A stretch of 14,038 nt of DNA from the NCBI GenBank assembly GCA_023418755.1, contig JAEZZE010000357.1, positions 1 through 14,038 on the forward strand, in the 5' to 3' direction. This DNA is from Bacillota bacterium (GTDB taxonomy: Bacteria > Bacillota > Bacilli > Paenibacillales > Paenibacillaceae). Made by a program: the position numbers and the translations under genes. Below are positions 1 through 6,485 of this stretch, piece after piece. Position 1 is the first letter of the stretch; the number at the start of each line of letters is the position of its first letter. The notes beneath the pieces were generated by a model. That model did no database searches and was not told the DNA's origin. It worked only from the letters and a program-made list of their open reading frames with translations.

Positions 1-158
1 AAATCGAGCTGCTGGATGTACACCTTGTAGCGTTCGTCCTCGTAATCGATGCCGATGCCCGTGAAATAGTTGACGTCCTGAATCGATTTAATGTCCCAGC
101 ACCCGCCGAGCAGACAGGAAAAGCCGATCAGGCAGACGCTCAGCACCCATCTTTTCAT
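1..158 (-). CDS. Ger(x)C-family spore germination lipoprotein, N-terminal part (cut by window edge)
   Basis: The gene reads from an ATG at 158 on the minus strand and runs off the window at base 1, leaving 52 codons. The product starts MKRW, followed by a hydrophobic stretch ending in a lipobox (LLGGC, Cys20), so it should be lipid-anchored. After the Cys comes WDIKSIQDV and then a GIGID motif, the usual start of the GerAC/GerKC family, the C subunit of spore germinant receptors in the inner spore membrane. The start sits one base after the TGA of the A-subunit gene (160-162). Its ribosome binding site (GGAGAG) lies inside the end of that gene, so translation is probably coupled. Only the N-terminus is visible, but the lipobox and the neighbours make the call firm. 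Confidence 0.9.
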   Translation of the reverse strand, partial: MKRWVLSVCLIGFSCLLGGCWDIKSIQDVNYFTGIGIDYEDERYKVYIQQLD

Positions 159-159
159 T

Positions 160-1707
160 TCACGATTTCTCTCCTTGGCGGGTATCGTCGATCGGACCGT
201 TCATGCCGGGTCTTTTCTTGTACCGGTTTCTGGGGAATTTCAACAAAGCAAACGCCGCCTCCTTGAAGCGAATCGGCGATAGCGGGGACAGGAACGGGAT
301 GCCGAACGAGGTAAGCGACGATAAGTAAACGACGATCAGAAAGACGGACAAGAAGAAGCCCAGCATGCCGAAGAGACAGCTGAAAATCAGCACGATCAAA
401 CGGATGAACGTTACCGCGCCGCTGAGCGATTGATTGACGAGCGTGAAGGTCGCCACCGCCGTTATGGCGGCCACGACAAGCGTGGTCGGCCCGGTCAAGC
501 CCGCATTGATCGCCGCCTCCCCTACGATCAGCCCCCCGACGACCGCGACGGTCTGTCCGACCGCCTTCGGGAGGCGCATGCCCGCTTCGCGGAACAGCTC
601 GAACAAGCCGATCATCAAAAACAGGTCCACCGGGCCCGACAGGGGCAAGCCCAGCCGGGCAACGACGATCGTGGCCAGCAGCGGGAAAGGGATTTGATCG
701 AGGTTATAGGCGGAGATCGCCACCCAGAATCCGGGGAAGAAAATCGCCACGACCAGGCCGATAACGCGAAGCAGCCGCTCAAGGGCGACATAATAAAAGG
801 GAAGATGCATATCTTCGGGAGATTTAAGCAAAGTCATAATGTTCGACGGTGCGATCAGTACCATGGGGGATCCGTCGACGACGATCGCGAAGCGGCCGCG
901 CAGCAGACCGGCGGCGATATAGTCCGGGCGTCCCATATACTCGATAAGCGGGAACAGCGAATAAGTGGAATCCGACAGCGCTCCCTCGAGCAGTTGGCTG
1001 GACAGTACGCCGTCGATGTCGATGTTGCGGATGCGCCTTCGCGCTTCGTCCAGCAAATCCCGATTCGTAATGTCCGTCATATAGAGAAGAGCGACGGAGG
1101 TGGCGCTGCGCGTGCCGATATGGAAATATTCCACGCCCATGGTCGTCGTCTTTAAACGTTTGCGGACGAGAGCGATGTTCGTATCGATCGCTTCGGTGAA
1201 GCCGTCCCGCGGCCCTTTAATCGAAATCTCGGTATTGGATTCGTCCGGCGTGCGCTGGGGCGGAGCGGCCATCTGGAAGACGTGAATGCCTTTGGTTTCC
1301 TCGAAGAAAAGCACGAGGTTGCCGGAGAATACTTGTTGGATCAGGTTATCGACCGCATCGTGCCCTTCGATCCGGTACAGATTGCGCGAGCGCAGGGGCA
1401 GTTCCGTTTCCGACGGCGCTCCGTCCCCGGAATCGCCCGATAGCAGCCAGGGAAGCTGATGGTACAGAAAGTCGTTGAGCTGCGCGGAGTCAATCATGCC
1501 GTCGCAATAGACAAGCAGCGGATTCAGACCGGATGGAGCGTCTCCTTGCTCGTAGAATAGATGAATGTTCACGTCTCCCGAAGCTTCGAACAGTTCCTTC
1601 AGCGCCGAGCGGTCCAACTCGTCCGGACGAAGTCTCCCGCGTTCGGGACGTTCGCCGGGCCTGCCGGCCTTAGGCGAGATTTCGCGCGGCGGATGTTTGG
1701 GTTCCAT
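160..1707 (-). CDS. GerA-family spore germination protein (germinant receptor A subunit)
   Basis: A 515-residue protein of normal length for the GerAA/GerKA family (Spore_GerA), a membrane subunit of the receptor that senses nutrients in the dormant spore. Residues 1-300 are a hydrophilic N-terminal domain with the family motif KGPRDGFTE (164-172) and the following NIALVRKRLK stretch. From about 305 to 470 there are several membrane segments containing ISAYNLDQIP, ELFREAGMRLP (370-380) and GGLIVGEAAINAG (391-403), all typical of the family. A basic tail follows. A GAGGG ribosome binding site lies 7 bases before the ATG. The start overlaps the end of the upstream B-subunit gene by 38 bases. 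All family blocks appear intact, so a working subunit is likely; the germinant cannot be told from sequence. Confidence 0.95.
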   Translation of the reverse strand: MEPKHPPREISPKAGRPGERPERGRLRPDELDRSALKELFEASGDVNIHLFYEQGDAPSGLNPLLVYCDGMIDSAQLNDFLYHQLPWLLSGDSGDGAPSETELPLRSRNLYRIEGHDAVDNLIQQVFSGNLVLFFEETKGIHVFQMAAPPQRTPDESNTEISIKGPRDGFTEAIDTNIALVRKRLKTTTMGVEYFHIGTRSATSVALLYMTDITNRDLLDEARRRIRNIDIDGVLSSQLLEGALSDSTYSLFPLIEYMGRPDYIAAGLLRGRFAIVVDGSPMVLIAPSNIMTLLKSPEDMHLPFYYVALERLLRVIGLVVAIFFPGFWVAISAYNLDQIPFPLLATIVVARLGLPLSGPVDLFLMIGLFELFREAGMRLPKAVGQTVAVVGGLIVGEAAINAGLTGPTTLVVAAITAVATFTLVNQSLSGAVTFIRLIVLIFSCLFGMLGFFLSVFLIVVYLSSLTSFGIPFLSPLSPIRFKEAAFALLKFPRNRYKKRPGMNGPIDDTRQGEKS

Positions 1708-2785
1708 GGGCTTTCCCTCGCTTCGGAAAAATCAATAGCAGCAGGATGAACGGAAAAGCGTAGAATATCAACATCACGTTCGGAAAATAATGCTTGCCGA
1801 TAAAATGAAAAAAGTTCGTATCGCTGATTCTCGCATCCGAAGAGACGGCGACGAGCAAGACGCCGATCAGCGTCATGAGGGGCAGCTTCCATTTGCTGCG
1901 CGTAAGCTGAAGCAGATCGAATAAGAGATAGTATGCGAGCGCGACGCGGATCAAGGAACCGGACAGCCATTGATAGATGGACAGGAAGTCCAAATGAGAA
2001 ATAAACTTGCCGATCATGACCATGCGCCACTGTTCGAAAGCCGGATAGCGCTGATCCGCGGCTTCGAAGGGGCCGAAAATCGTAATCGCGGCGAGCAGGG
2101 GACCGAAAACAAGGCCCGTTACGGCCAATGTCAGAACGAGAAGCGCGCTCAGCCTGAATCTTTTGCGGAGATGCTGCTGCAGGCCGAGCAGCAGGATAAA
2201 CTCGACCAGTCCGCCGAGCGTGTATTGAGTTCCGCGAAGGATCGACGCGGCGTCTCGGGTCAGAATAGGGAACAGATAGTCGTAGTCTTTGAATTGAAAG
2301 TTGACGCTCATGACGAACAGGCCGAAGACGACGACCGCCGGCAGCAGAATGCCTGCCGCGATCGAAATCGTGCGAATTCCGGCAGCGGCGGCAACCATTC
2401 CGGAGGCGACGAATAAAACGACGGTGACCGGGTAAGGCGTTTTCGGCAAATAGGTGACCTTGGTCCAAATCGTCGTATCTCTTATGGTCACGAACAACAT
2501 CATCATGCACAGAAGGACGAGGGGGAGAATGACGATCCAGGCGATAACGGAATTGTAATGGCTGCGGAACCAGCGGAACAGCGATTGCTGCCCGGTAAGC
2601 TTCATGACCCAATAGACGACGATCGTCCAGACGATGACCGCGGGAATGGCCAGAAGCGCGCTGATCCAGGAATCCCGAAGGGCGGATTGCAAAATAAGCG
2701 GGACGATAATGACGTGATTCGTGATTCCGATAGCAAGATTAAACAGCAGCATCGCCGGGATGATGCCGATTTTAAGCTGGGGCAT
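1670..2785 (-). CDS. GerAB/GerKB-type germinant receptor B subunit (spore permease family)
   Basis: From the ATG at 2785 this encodes 371 residues (MPQLKIG...), the usual length for GerAB/GerKB proteins, which belong to the amino acid-polyamine-organocation transporter fold. About ten hydrophobic segments are visible. The family blocks GIRTISIAAGILLP and FGPFEAADQRYPAFEQWR are both present. The frame stays open upstream to 3208, but the added 141 residues lack family features and overlap the divergent acetyltransferase. The 2785 start instead has an excellent AAAGGAG site (2794-2800, minus strand) 8 bases ahead. It is the first gene of the operon, 30 bases below a sigma-G-like -10 element. 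B-first order is less familiar than the A-first order of the classic ger operons. Confidence 0.93.
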   Translation of the reverse strand: MPQLKIGIIPAMLLFNLAIGITNHVIIVPLILQSALRDSWISALLAIPAVIVWTIVVYWVMKLTGQQSLFRWFRSHYNSVIAWIVILPLVLLCMMMLFVTIRDTTIWTKVTYLPKTPYPVTVVLFVASGMVAAAAGIRTISIAAGILLPAVVVFGLFVMSVNFQFKDYDYLFPILTRDAASILRGTQYTLGGLVEFILLLGLQQHLRKRFRLSALLVLTLAVTGLVFGPLLAAITIFGPFEAADQRYPAFEQWRMVMIGKFISHLDFLSIYQWLSGSLIRVALAYYLLFDLLQLTRSKWKLPLMTLIGVLLVAVSSDARISDTNFFHFIGKHYFPNVMLIFYAFPFILLLLIFPKRGKAHGTQTSAARNLA

Positions 2786-2814
2786 GACGAAAACTCCTTT
2801 CACCATGTTCGGGT

Positions 2815-2845
2815 TAGTATAAACGAACAACTGGAATCGTATGCA
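2815..2845 (-). promoter_or_regulatory. Sigma-G-like forespore promoter of the ger operon
   Basis: On the minus strand, TGCATA (2845-2840) is followed by 18 bases and then TATACTA (2821-2815). The B. subtilis sigma-G consensus is roughly GHATR, 18 bases, then CATNHTA. The -35 (GCATA) and spacer fit fully, and the -10 differs only at its first base. Germinant-receptor operons are classic sigma-G targets, and the start codon lies 30 bases downstream. No transcript evidence is available here. Confidence 0.6.
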
Positions 2846-2866
2846 AATAATGGAATCCGATTCCCG

Positions 2867-2895
2867 TTGATCATTGCGATCGGCTCGGTTATGCT
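2867..2895 (+). promoter_or_regulatory. Possible sigma-A promoter for the GNAT gene
   Basis: TTGATC (2867-2872), a 17-base spacer and TATGCT (2890-2895) each match the sigma-A hexamers at 4 of 6 positions. The predicted transcript would start near 2902, about 65 bases before the GNAT start. The fit is moderate and could be chance. Confidence 0.35.
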
Positions 2896-2968
2896 GTAGG
2901 AATGCGGGTAGAACGCCTGTGGGCGCAATACGCATGCTACGAGAAGTTGGGTCGCGGGGAGGGATAGA

Positions 2969-3412
2969 ATGGAATGGATACGCGTGGAAACGGACGAGCA
3001 GTTGCGGGAAGCGTTCGCCGTCCGGGTGGAAGTGTTCGTGAAGGAGCAAGGCGTTCCCTCGGAGATCGAGCTGGACGAGTATGACGAATCTCCGTCGGCT
3101 TGCCGTCATTATATCGTCGAGTCCGGAGGCGCCACTATTGCCGCGGGGAGATATCGGACCTATGAACCCGGGATCGCGAAGCTTCAGCGGATCGCCGTAC
3201 TTAAGCAATTCCGCGGGGCGGGCGTCGGATCGTTTCTATTAAGAGCGATGGAGGATGAGGCGAAGGAAGAAGGCTATTATGTCGCCATCCTTGATGCTCA
3301 GTGCTCGGCGGAAGCGTTTTACCGCAGGCTGGGCTACGAGAACGTATCCAGCGAGACGTTCCTGGACGCGGGAATTCCGCATGTTCGCATGCGCAAAAAT
3401 TTAAAGTCGTAA
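2969..3412 (+). CDS. GNAT-family N-acetyltransferase (YjcF/ElaA-like)
   Basis: A 147-residue single-domain acetyltransferase that should transfer acetyl from acetyl-CoA to an unidentified amine. The N-terminal block with AFAVRVEVFVKEQGVP (15-30) is typical of the YjcF/ElaA branch. The pyrophosphate-binding loop is RGAGVG (82-87), preceded by the beta-4 strand LQRIAVL. The C-terminal part has AEAFYRRLGYE, the usual alpha-4/beta-6 region. A purine-rich GGGGAGGGA ribosome binding site precedes the ATG by 5 bases. The gene is divergent from the ger operon and probably transcribed alone; no terminator with a well-placed hairpin follows. Substrate specificity cannot be read from the sequence. Confidence 0.9.
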   Translation: MEWIRVETDEQLREAFAVRVEVFVKEQGVPSEIELDEYDESPSACRHYIVESGGATIAAGRYRTYEPGIAKLQRIAVLKQFRGAGVGSFLLRAMEDEAKEEGYYVAILDAQCSAEAFYRRLGYENVSSETFLDAGIPHVRMRKNLKS

Positions 3413-3544
3413 CAAGGGATTCGAGGCCGAATCGCCGAGGGATTTTTTTTCGCAAAAGCCAGCAACCTTTAGCCGTTTTTGGCGTTATAACATATGATCC
3501 GATTAACGGGAGCGGTTGACCAACCAGACTAGAAGGAGCAGAGT

Positions 3545-5506
3545 ATGAAGAAGAGTTTTACGCTGTTGTTGCTTTCGGCACTCATGTTGTTATCGTTCCA
3601 GTTGCCTCAGCCTGCGCACGCCGAAGGAAGCGCGAGCGGCCTGGAAAAGCTTGTTCTCACCCGTGATTCTAACGAAATGCGGCACAACGGCGTCACCGTT
3701 AAGGCCCCGCAGCCTCTGACCGAGGTCAAAGGCGTAACCTACGTCGCGGCAAGAGCGTTCATGAACGAAATTTACGGCACGGTAGCTTACGATTCCAAGA
3801 GCAAGAAGTATACGCTGACCGGCGGCGACAACGTGCTGCAGCTCGTCGCGGGCAAATCGTCCTACACGATTAACGGCGCGGCGAAAAGCATGACGGGAGC
3901 TCCCTACGTATTGAAGGGAACGCTGATGCTGCCCGTTCGGGTGGCCGCCCAAAGCTTCGGCCTGTCGATGAAATCCCTGCCCGGGACGAAACAAATCGAG
4001 TTGACGTGGTCCAACGCTCCGATCGCCAAGTTCTCCGTATCGGATCCGAATCCATACGCTCAGCAGACGCAAGTCAGTTATGTCAACGAATCTTATCATC
4101 CAAGCGGTCTGGCGATTATCGAAGAGCGCTGGGAGAACAATTACGAGGTGTTCGATCAGCCGGGAACCTACGTCGTGACTCTATGGGTCAAGGACGAGTC
4201 CGGCAGATGGAGCGAGCCCTACTCGGCGACCGTGACGGTCAAACCGCCCAACCAGCCTCCGGTAGCCAGCTTTACGACGGATAAGACGACGTATAAGATG
4301 GGCGAATTCATTACTTATACCGATTACAGCTCGGACGACGAGGACCGGATCGAGAGCCGCGTCTGGACGAACGCGCAGCGCGGATTTTTCGAGCCGGGAG
4401 AGCAGACCGTTACGCTGAGAGTGACCGACGCGCTCGGCGAGACGGACGAAATATCCAAGAAGATCACGATCCTCGACGAGACGCTCTACACAAAGGAAGA
4501 ATTCAATCTCCTTTATACGGACATCGGAGAGAAGTTCGATATGGACGGATCTTCGGTGCTGCAATGGCCGATCATGAAATACAACATCCACGATCGCGAG
4601 CAGACGTTGATCCGCGCCAACAGTCCGGAAACGATCCGCGAGGAAGGCATCTACTACGAAGACACGGTATCGGGCGACGTTCGGTTCCTGCTTCACAACC
4701 AGAACGGGCGGTCCAAGCCGGTAAAGATTTATATCGTTCTGACGAACAACAATCTCGAGCCGGCGACGGTGCGCATGGGCGCCAAAGGGATGGCCGGTCC
4801 TAATCCGATCGTTTCGACGGTAGGGCGCGCGGTGACGGGAAGATTCCTCGAATCCTTGCTCGCACCGCAATACTCGTATTTGCAAATTCCTTCGGGAGAG
4901 AGCCGTCTCATCTTCCAAGAGTATAGCGATAAACCGGTCAGGCCGGGCGACGTGTACTCCATGTTCGCGGACGTGTGGATGAGCTCTTCTCTCGATTTCA
5001 AAGTCGTCGTCGTGGACGCGGAACGCGACGTCATGAACGCGCTGCCGAATCTGAGCATCCTGCCGAGCAACGACAGCCATGTTCGCGGCACGTTCGACAA
5101 CGCCAACCGCATCATGTACGTGAACCAAATGGTCGGCGACGTGAAGAGCCGCATGGTGCTTGCCGACAACGTCGTCGATACGAGAATATCCGGAATCGAC
5201 CAGACGACAGGCAATCCCGTGTTGAACGCGGGCAACTACGGCGTGCTGTACACGATTCAGCTGAACAACGTGCAGCCGCATACGGCGATCGTTCTCAGTC
5301 CGCGAGGAGGTCACTATGCGGGGGCCTTCACGGTGAACGGCCAAGTCGTCTATACGACGAACACGAGCATTCTCCGCAACCCGAACGAGCTTGGCATGCT
5401 GTACAAGACGGGAGACGCGGCCGAATCGGTGTCGATTACGTTTACACCTGCGAACGGCAGCATGCTGCCTATCAATCTCTTATTTATGCCGTTGCCGACT
5501 CGCTAG
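3545..5506 (+). CDS. Secreted copper-amine-oxidase-N (stalk) domain protein with PKD-like domains
   Basis: A 653-residue exported protein. Residues 1-26 are a clear signal peptide (MKK, hydrophobic core, AHA then Glu27). No lipobox, LPXTG or C-terminal membrane segment is visible, so it is probably secreted or loosely wall-bound. Residues 33-154 match the copper amine oxidase N-terminal 'stalk' domain common in Paenibacillus secreted proteins (GVTYVAARAFMNE, YVLKGTLMLPVRVAAQSFG). This domain does not imply oxidase activity, and no catalytic oxidase domain follows. Residues 160-234 and 239-310 look like two PKD/Ig-like beta-sandwich modules (PGTYVVTLWVKD, PGEQTVTLRVTD). Residues 311-653 are a large beta-rich region I cannot assign. 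The ribosome binding site AGAAGGAG is 6 bases before the ATG. A strong terminator follows, so it is likely monocistronic. Confidence 0.88.
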   Translation: MKKSFTLLLLSALMLLSFQLPQPAHAEGSASGLEKLVLTRDSNEMRHNGVTVKAPQPLTEVKGVTYVAARAFMNEIYGTVAYDSKSKKYTLTGGDNVLQLVAGKSSYTINGAAKSMTGAPYVLKGTLMLPVRVAAQSFGLSMKSLPGTKQIELTWSNAPIAKFSVSDPNPYAQQTQVSYVNESYHPSGLAIIEERWENNYEVFDQPGTYVVTLWVKDESGRWSEPYSATVTVKPPNQPPVASFTTDKTTYKMGEFITYTDYSSDDEDRIESRVWTNAQRGFFEPGEQTVTLRVTDALGETDEISKKITILDETLYTKEEFNLLYTDIGEKFDMDGSSVLQWPIMKYNIHDREQTLIRANSPETIREEGIYYEDTVSGDVRFLLHNQNGRSKPVKIYIVLTNNNLEPATVRMGAKGMAGPNPIVSTVGRAVTGRFLESLLAPQYSYLQIPSGESRLIFQEYSDKPVRPGDVYSMFADVWMSSSLDFKVVVVDAERDVMNALPNLSILPSNDSHVRGTFDNANRIMYVNQMVGDVKSRMVLADNVVDTRISGIDQTTGNPVLNAGNYGVLYTIQLNNVQPHTAIVLSPRGGHYAGAFTVNGQVVYTTNTSILRNPNELGMLYKTGDAAESVSITFTPANGSMLPINLLFMPLPTR

Positions 5507-5526
5507 AATACAAGATTAAGACAGGG

Positions 5527-5597
5527 CTGTCCCTGCCGGAGAATTCCTCCCGACGCATCGTCGAGACGGGATTCCTCCCGGCAGGGCAGTTTTATTC
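5527..5597 (+). terminator. Rho-independent terminator after the stalk-domain gene
   Basis: The arm at 5527-5539 (CTGTCCCTGCCGG) pairs with 5578-5589 (CCGGCAGGGCAG), giving nine GC-rich pairs, a one-base bulge and three more pairs. TTTTATTCT follows directly. A second, inner stem (TCCCG 5548-5552 with CGGGA 5567-5571) extends the fold. A ten-base direct repeat, ATTCCTCCCG, occurs at 5543-5552 and 5571-5580. The terminator starts 20 bases after the stop codon. Confidence 0.82.
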
Positions 5598-5619
5598 TAT
5601 AGAAGTTAGCACATTTTAG

Positions 5620-5649
5620 TTGACGATGAGAATCATTATCATTTAGACT
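5620..5649 (+). promoter_or_regulatory. Sigma-A-like promoter enclosing a Fur box
   Basis: TTGACG (5620-5625, 5 of 6 matches) and TAGACT (5644-5649, 4 of 6) are separated by 18 bases. A TTTAGA at 5642 with a 16-base spacer is an alternative -10. The predicted start near 5656 fits the AAGGAG at 5666-5671. The spacer is almost wholly covered by the Fur-type palindrome, the usual layout for repression by blocking polymerase. Confidence 0.6.
5622..5640 (+). promoter_or_regulatory. Fur box (iron-responsive operator)
   Basis: The 19 bases match the classical Fur consensus GATAATGATAATCATTATC at 16 of 19 positions. In the Bacillus 7-1-7 form, TGAGAAT-C-ATTATCA (5627-5641) matches TGATAAT-N-ATTATCA at 13 of 14 positions. 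It fits Fur better than PerR (TTATAAT-N-ATTATAA) or Zur (which carries CG ends). It implies repression of the downstream gene when iron is plentiful. Confidence 0.75.
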
Positions 5650-5684
5650 GAGAGGAGGTGGCGAAAAGGAGCTGTGAATGCGCG

Positions 5685-6485
5685 ATGCAACTATCGACAA
5701 ACCCGGGAGGACGGGTCTTCCATTTCTCTTCGGTCAAAAGGCTGTCGGATGGCGAACTGGTTGCCGCCCCGTTAGGGAAGGGCATTGTCTATAAAAATGA
5801 AGCGGAAGAGGAATGGGTCGAGATCAGCGACGGGCTGACGGACCAGACGCATATCAATCGCCTTCAAGCCTACGAGGATCAGCTGTACGCTTGCTCCAAC
5901 AAAGGCTTGTTCATCTGTTCGGAGGGAACCTGGCATACCGCCGGACTTTCGCTCGGCTGCTATCAGTACAGGCAATTCGGAGAAGTCGGGCTGGCAGCGA
6001 CGGTATGCGGCCTTTGGTATGCGGAAGGAGAAGAGTGGCGCGTCATGATGCGCTCCGACGTAACCGTCTACGATTTTATGTATTTGCCCCATTACGTCGT
6101 GCTCGGAACGAACGAAGGCGTATCGATTCTGGATCGCATGACGGCAAGCTGGATCAACTGCAAGCTGGATACGGCCGTGACGAGTCTGGCCGTGCACCGC
6201 GGCACGATCATCGGCGCTACGGAGCACGGGGAACTGCTCGTCGGCAATCGGCGCGGAGGGTTCGATCGCTGCCGGATGGCCGGCATCTTTATATTCTCGA
6301 TCGCTGCACGCGGACAGGAAATTTTCGCTTGCACCGATCGTGGCCTTTACCGCATCAGTTCGATAGGCAGCCGCATTTCATTAATGGCATTAAAAGTCGG
6401 GTGTCAAGTGACGGACGTCGACGTGGACGACCGCCATTATTATCTGGCGACTTTGTTCGAGGGCATTCAGCGCATGGCCCGCTAA
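5685..6485 (+). CDS. Beta-propeller-like cytoplasmic protein of unknown function, probably Fur-regulated
   Basis: A protein of 266 residues from the ATG at 5685. It has no signal peptide or membrane segment. The sequence consists of recurring blade-like units in which a strand is followed by a 'G-L-Y/W' or 'G-V-S' turn: NKGLFICSEGTW, VCGLWYAEGEEW, NEGVSILDRM, EHGELLVGN, DRGLYRISS, and a final FEGIQRMAR. This resembles propeller repeats of sensor proteins and YCF48-type proteins, at roughly 40-45 residues per unit, so perhaps six blades. No catalytic motif is recognised. The GTG at 5658 also opens the frame, but it abuts the GAGGAG with no spacer and lies at the predicted transcription start. 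The ATG at 5685 is 13 bases from AAGGAG, which is long, so the start is uncertain. The stop codon overlaps that of the convergent kinase. Confidence 0.78.
   Translation: MQLSTNPGGRVFHFSSVKRLSDGELVAAPLGKGIVYKNEAEEEWVEISDGLTDQTHINRLQAYEDQLYACSNKGLFICSEGTWHTAGLSLGCYQYRQFGEVGLAATVCGLWYAEGEEWRVMMRSDVTVYDFMYLPHYVVLGTNEGVSILDRMTASWINCKLDTAVTSLAVHRGTIIGATEHGELLVGNRRGGFDRCRMAGIFIFSIAARGQEIFACTDRGLYRISSIGSRISLMALKVGCQVTDVDVDDRHYYLATLFEGIQRMAR

Noticed and set aside
430..1155. 241-codon plus-strand ORF opposite the A-subunit gene.
   Set aside because: Composition is Arg/Asp/Gln-rich with no domain, and the opposite strand encodes a complete GerA protein. It is a shadow of a GC-rich gene.
1599..2612. 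337-codon minus-strand ORF overlapping the A and B subunit genes in another frame.
   Set aside because: Arg- and Pro-rich, no hydrophobic pattern, and lies across two well-supported genes.
2786..3208. 141-codon in-frame N-terminal extension of the B-subunit gene on the minus strand.
   Set aside because: It has no family features, overlaps the real GNAT gene on the other strand and the sigma-G-like promoter, while the ATG at 2785 has an ideal ribosome binding site.
3418..3450. Possible terminator after the GNAT gene: GATTCG/CGAATC stem followed by eight T.
   Set aside because: The stem is only six pairs and nine bases separate it from the T run, which is too far for an ordinary intrinsic terminator.
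3463..3498. TATGAT (3493-3498) as a -10 for the stalk-domain gene.
   Set aside because: No acceptable -35 lies 16-18 bases upstream. A promoter must exist in 3413-3544 but I cannot place it.
4181..5344. 387-codon antisense ORF inside the stalk-domain gene.
   Set aside because: Arg/His/Val-rich shadow with no start signal or recognised motif.
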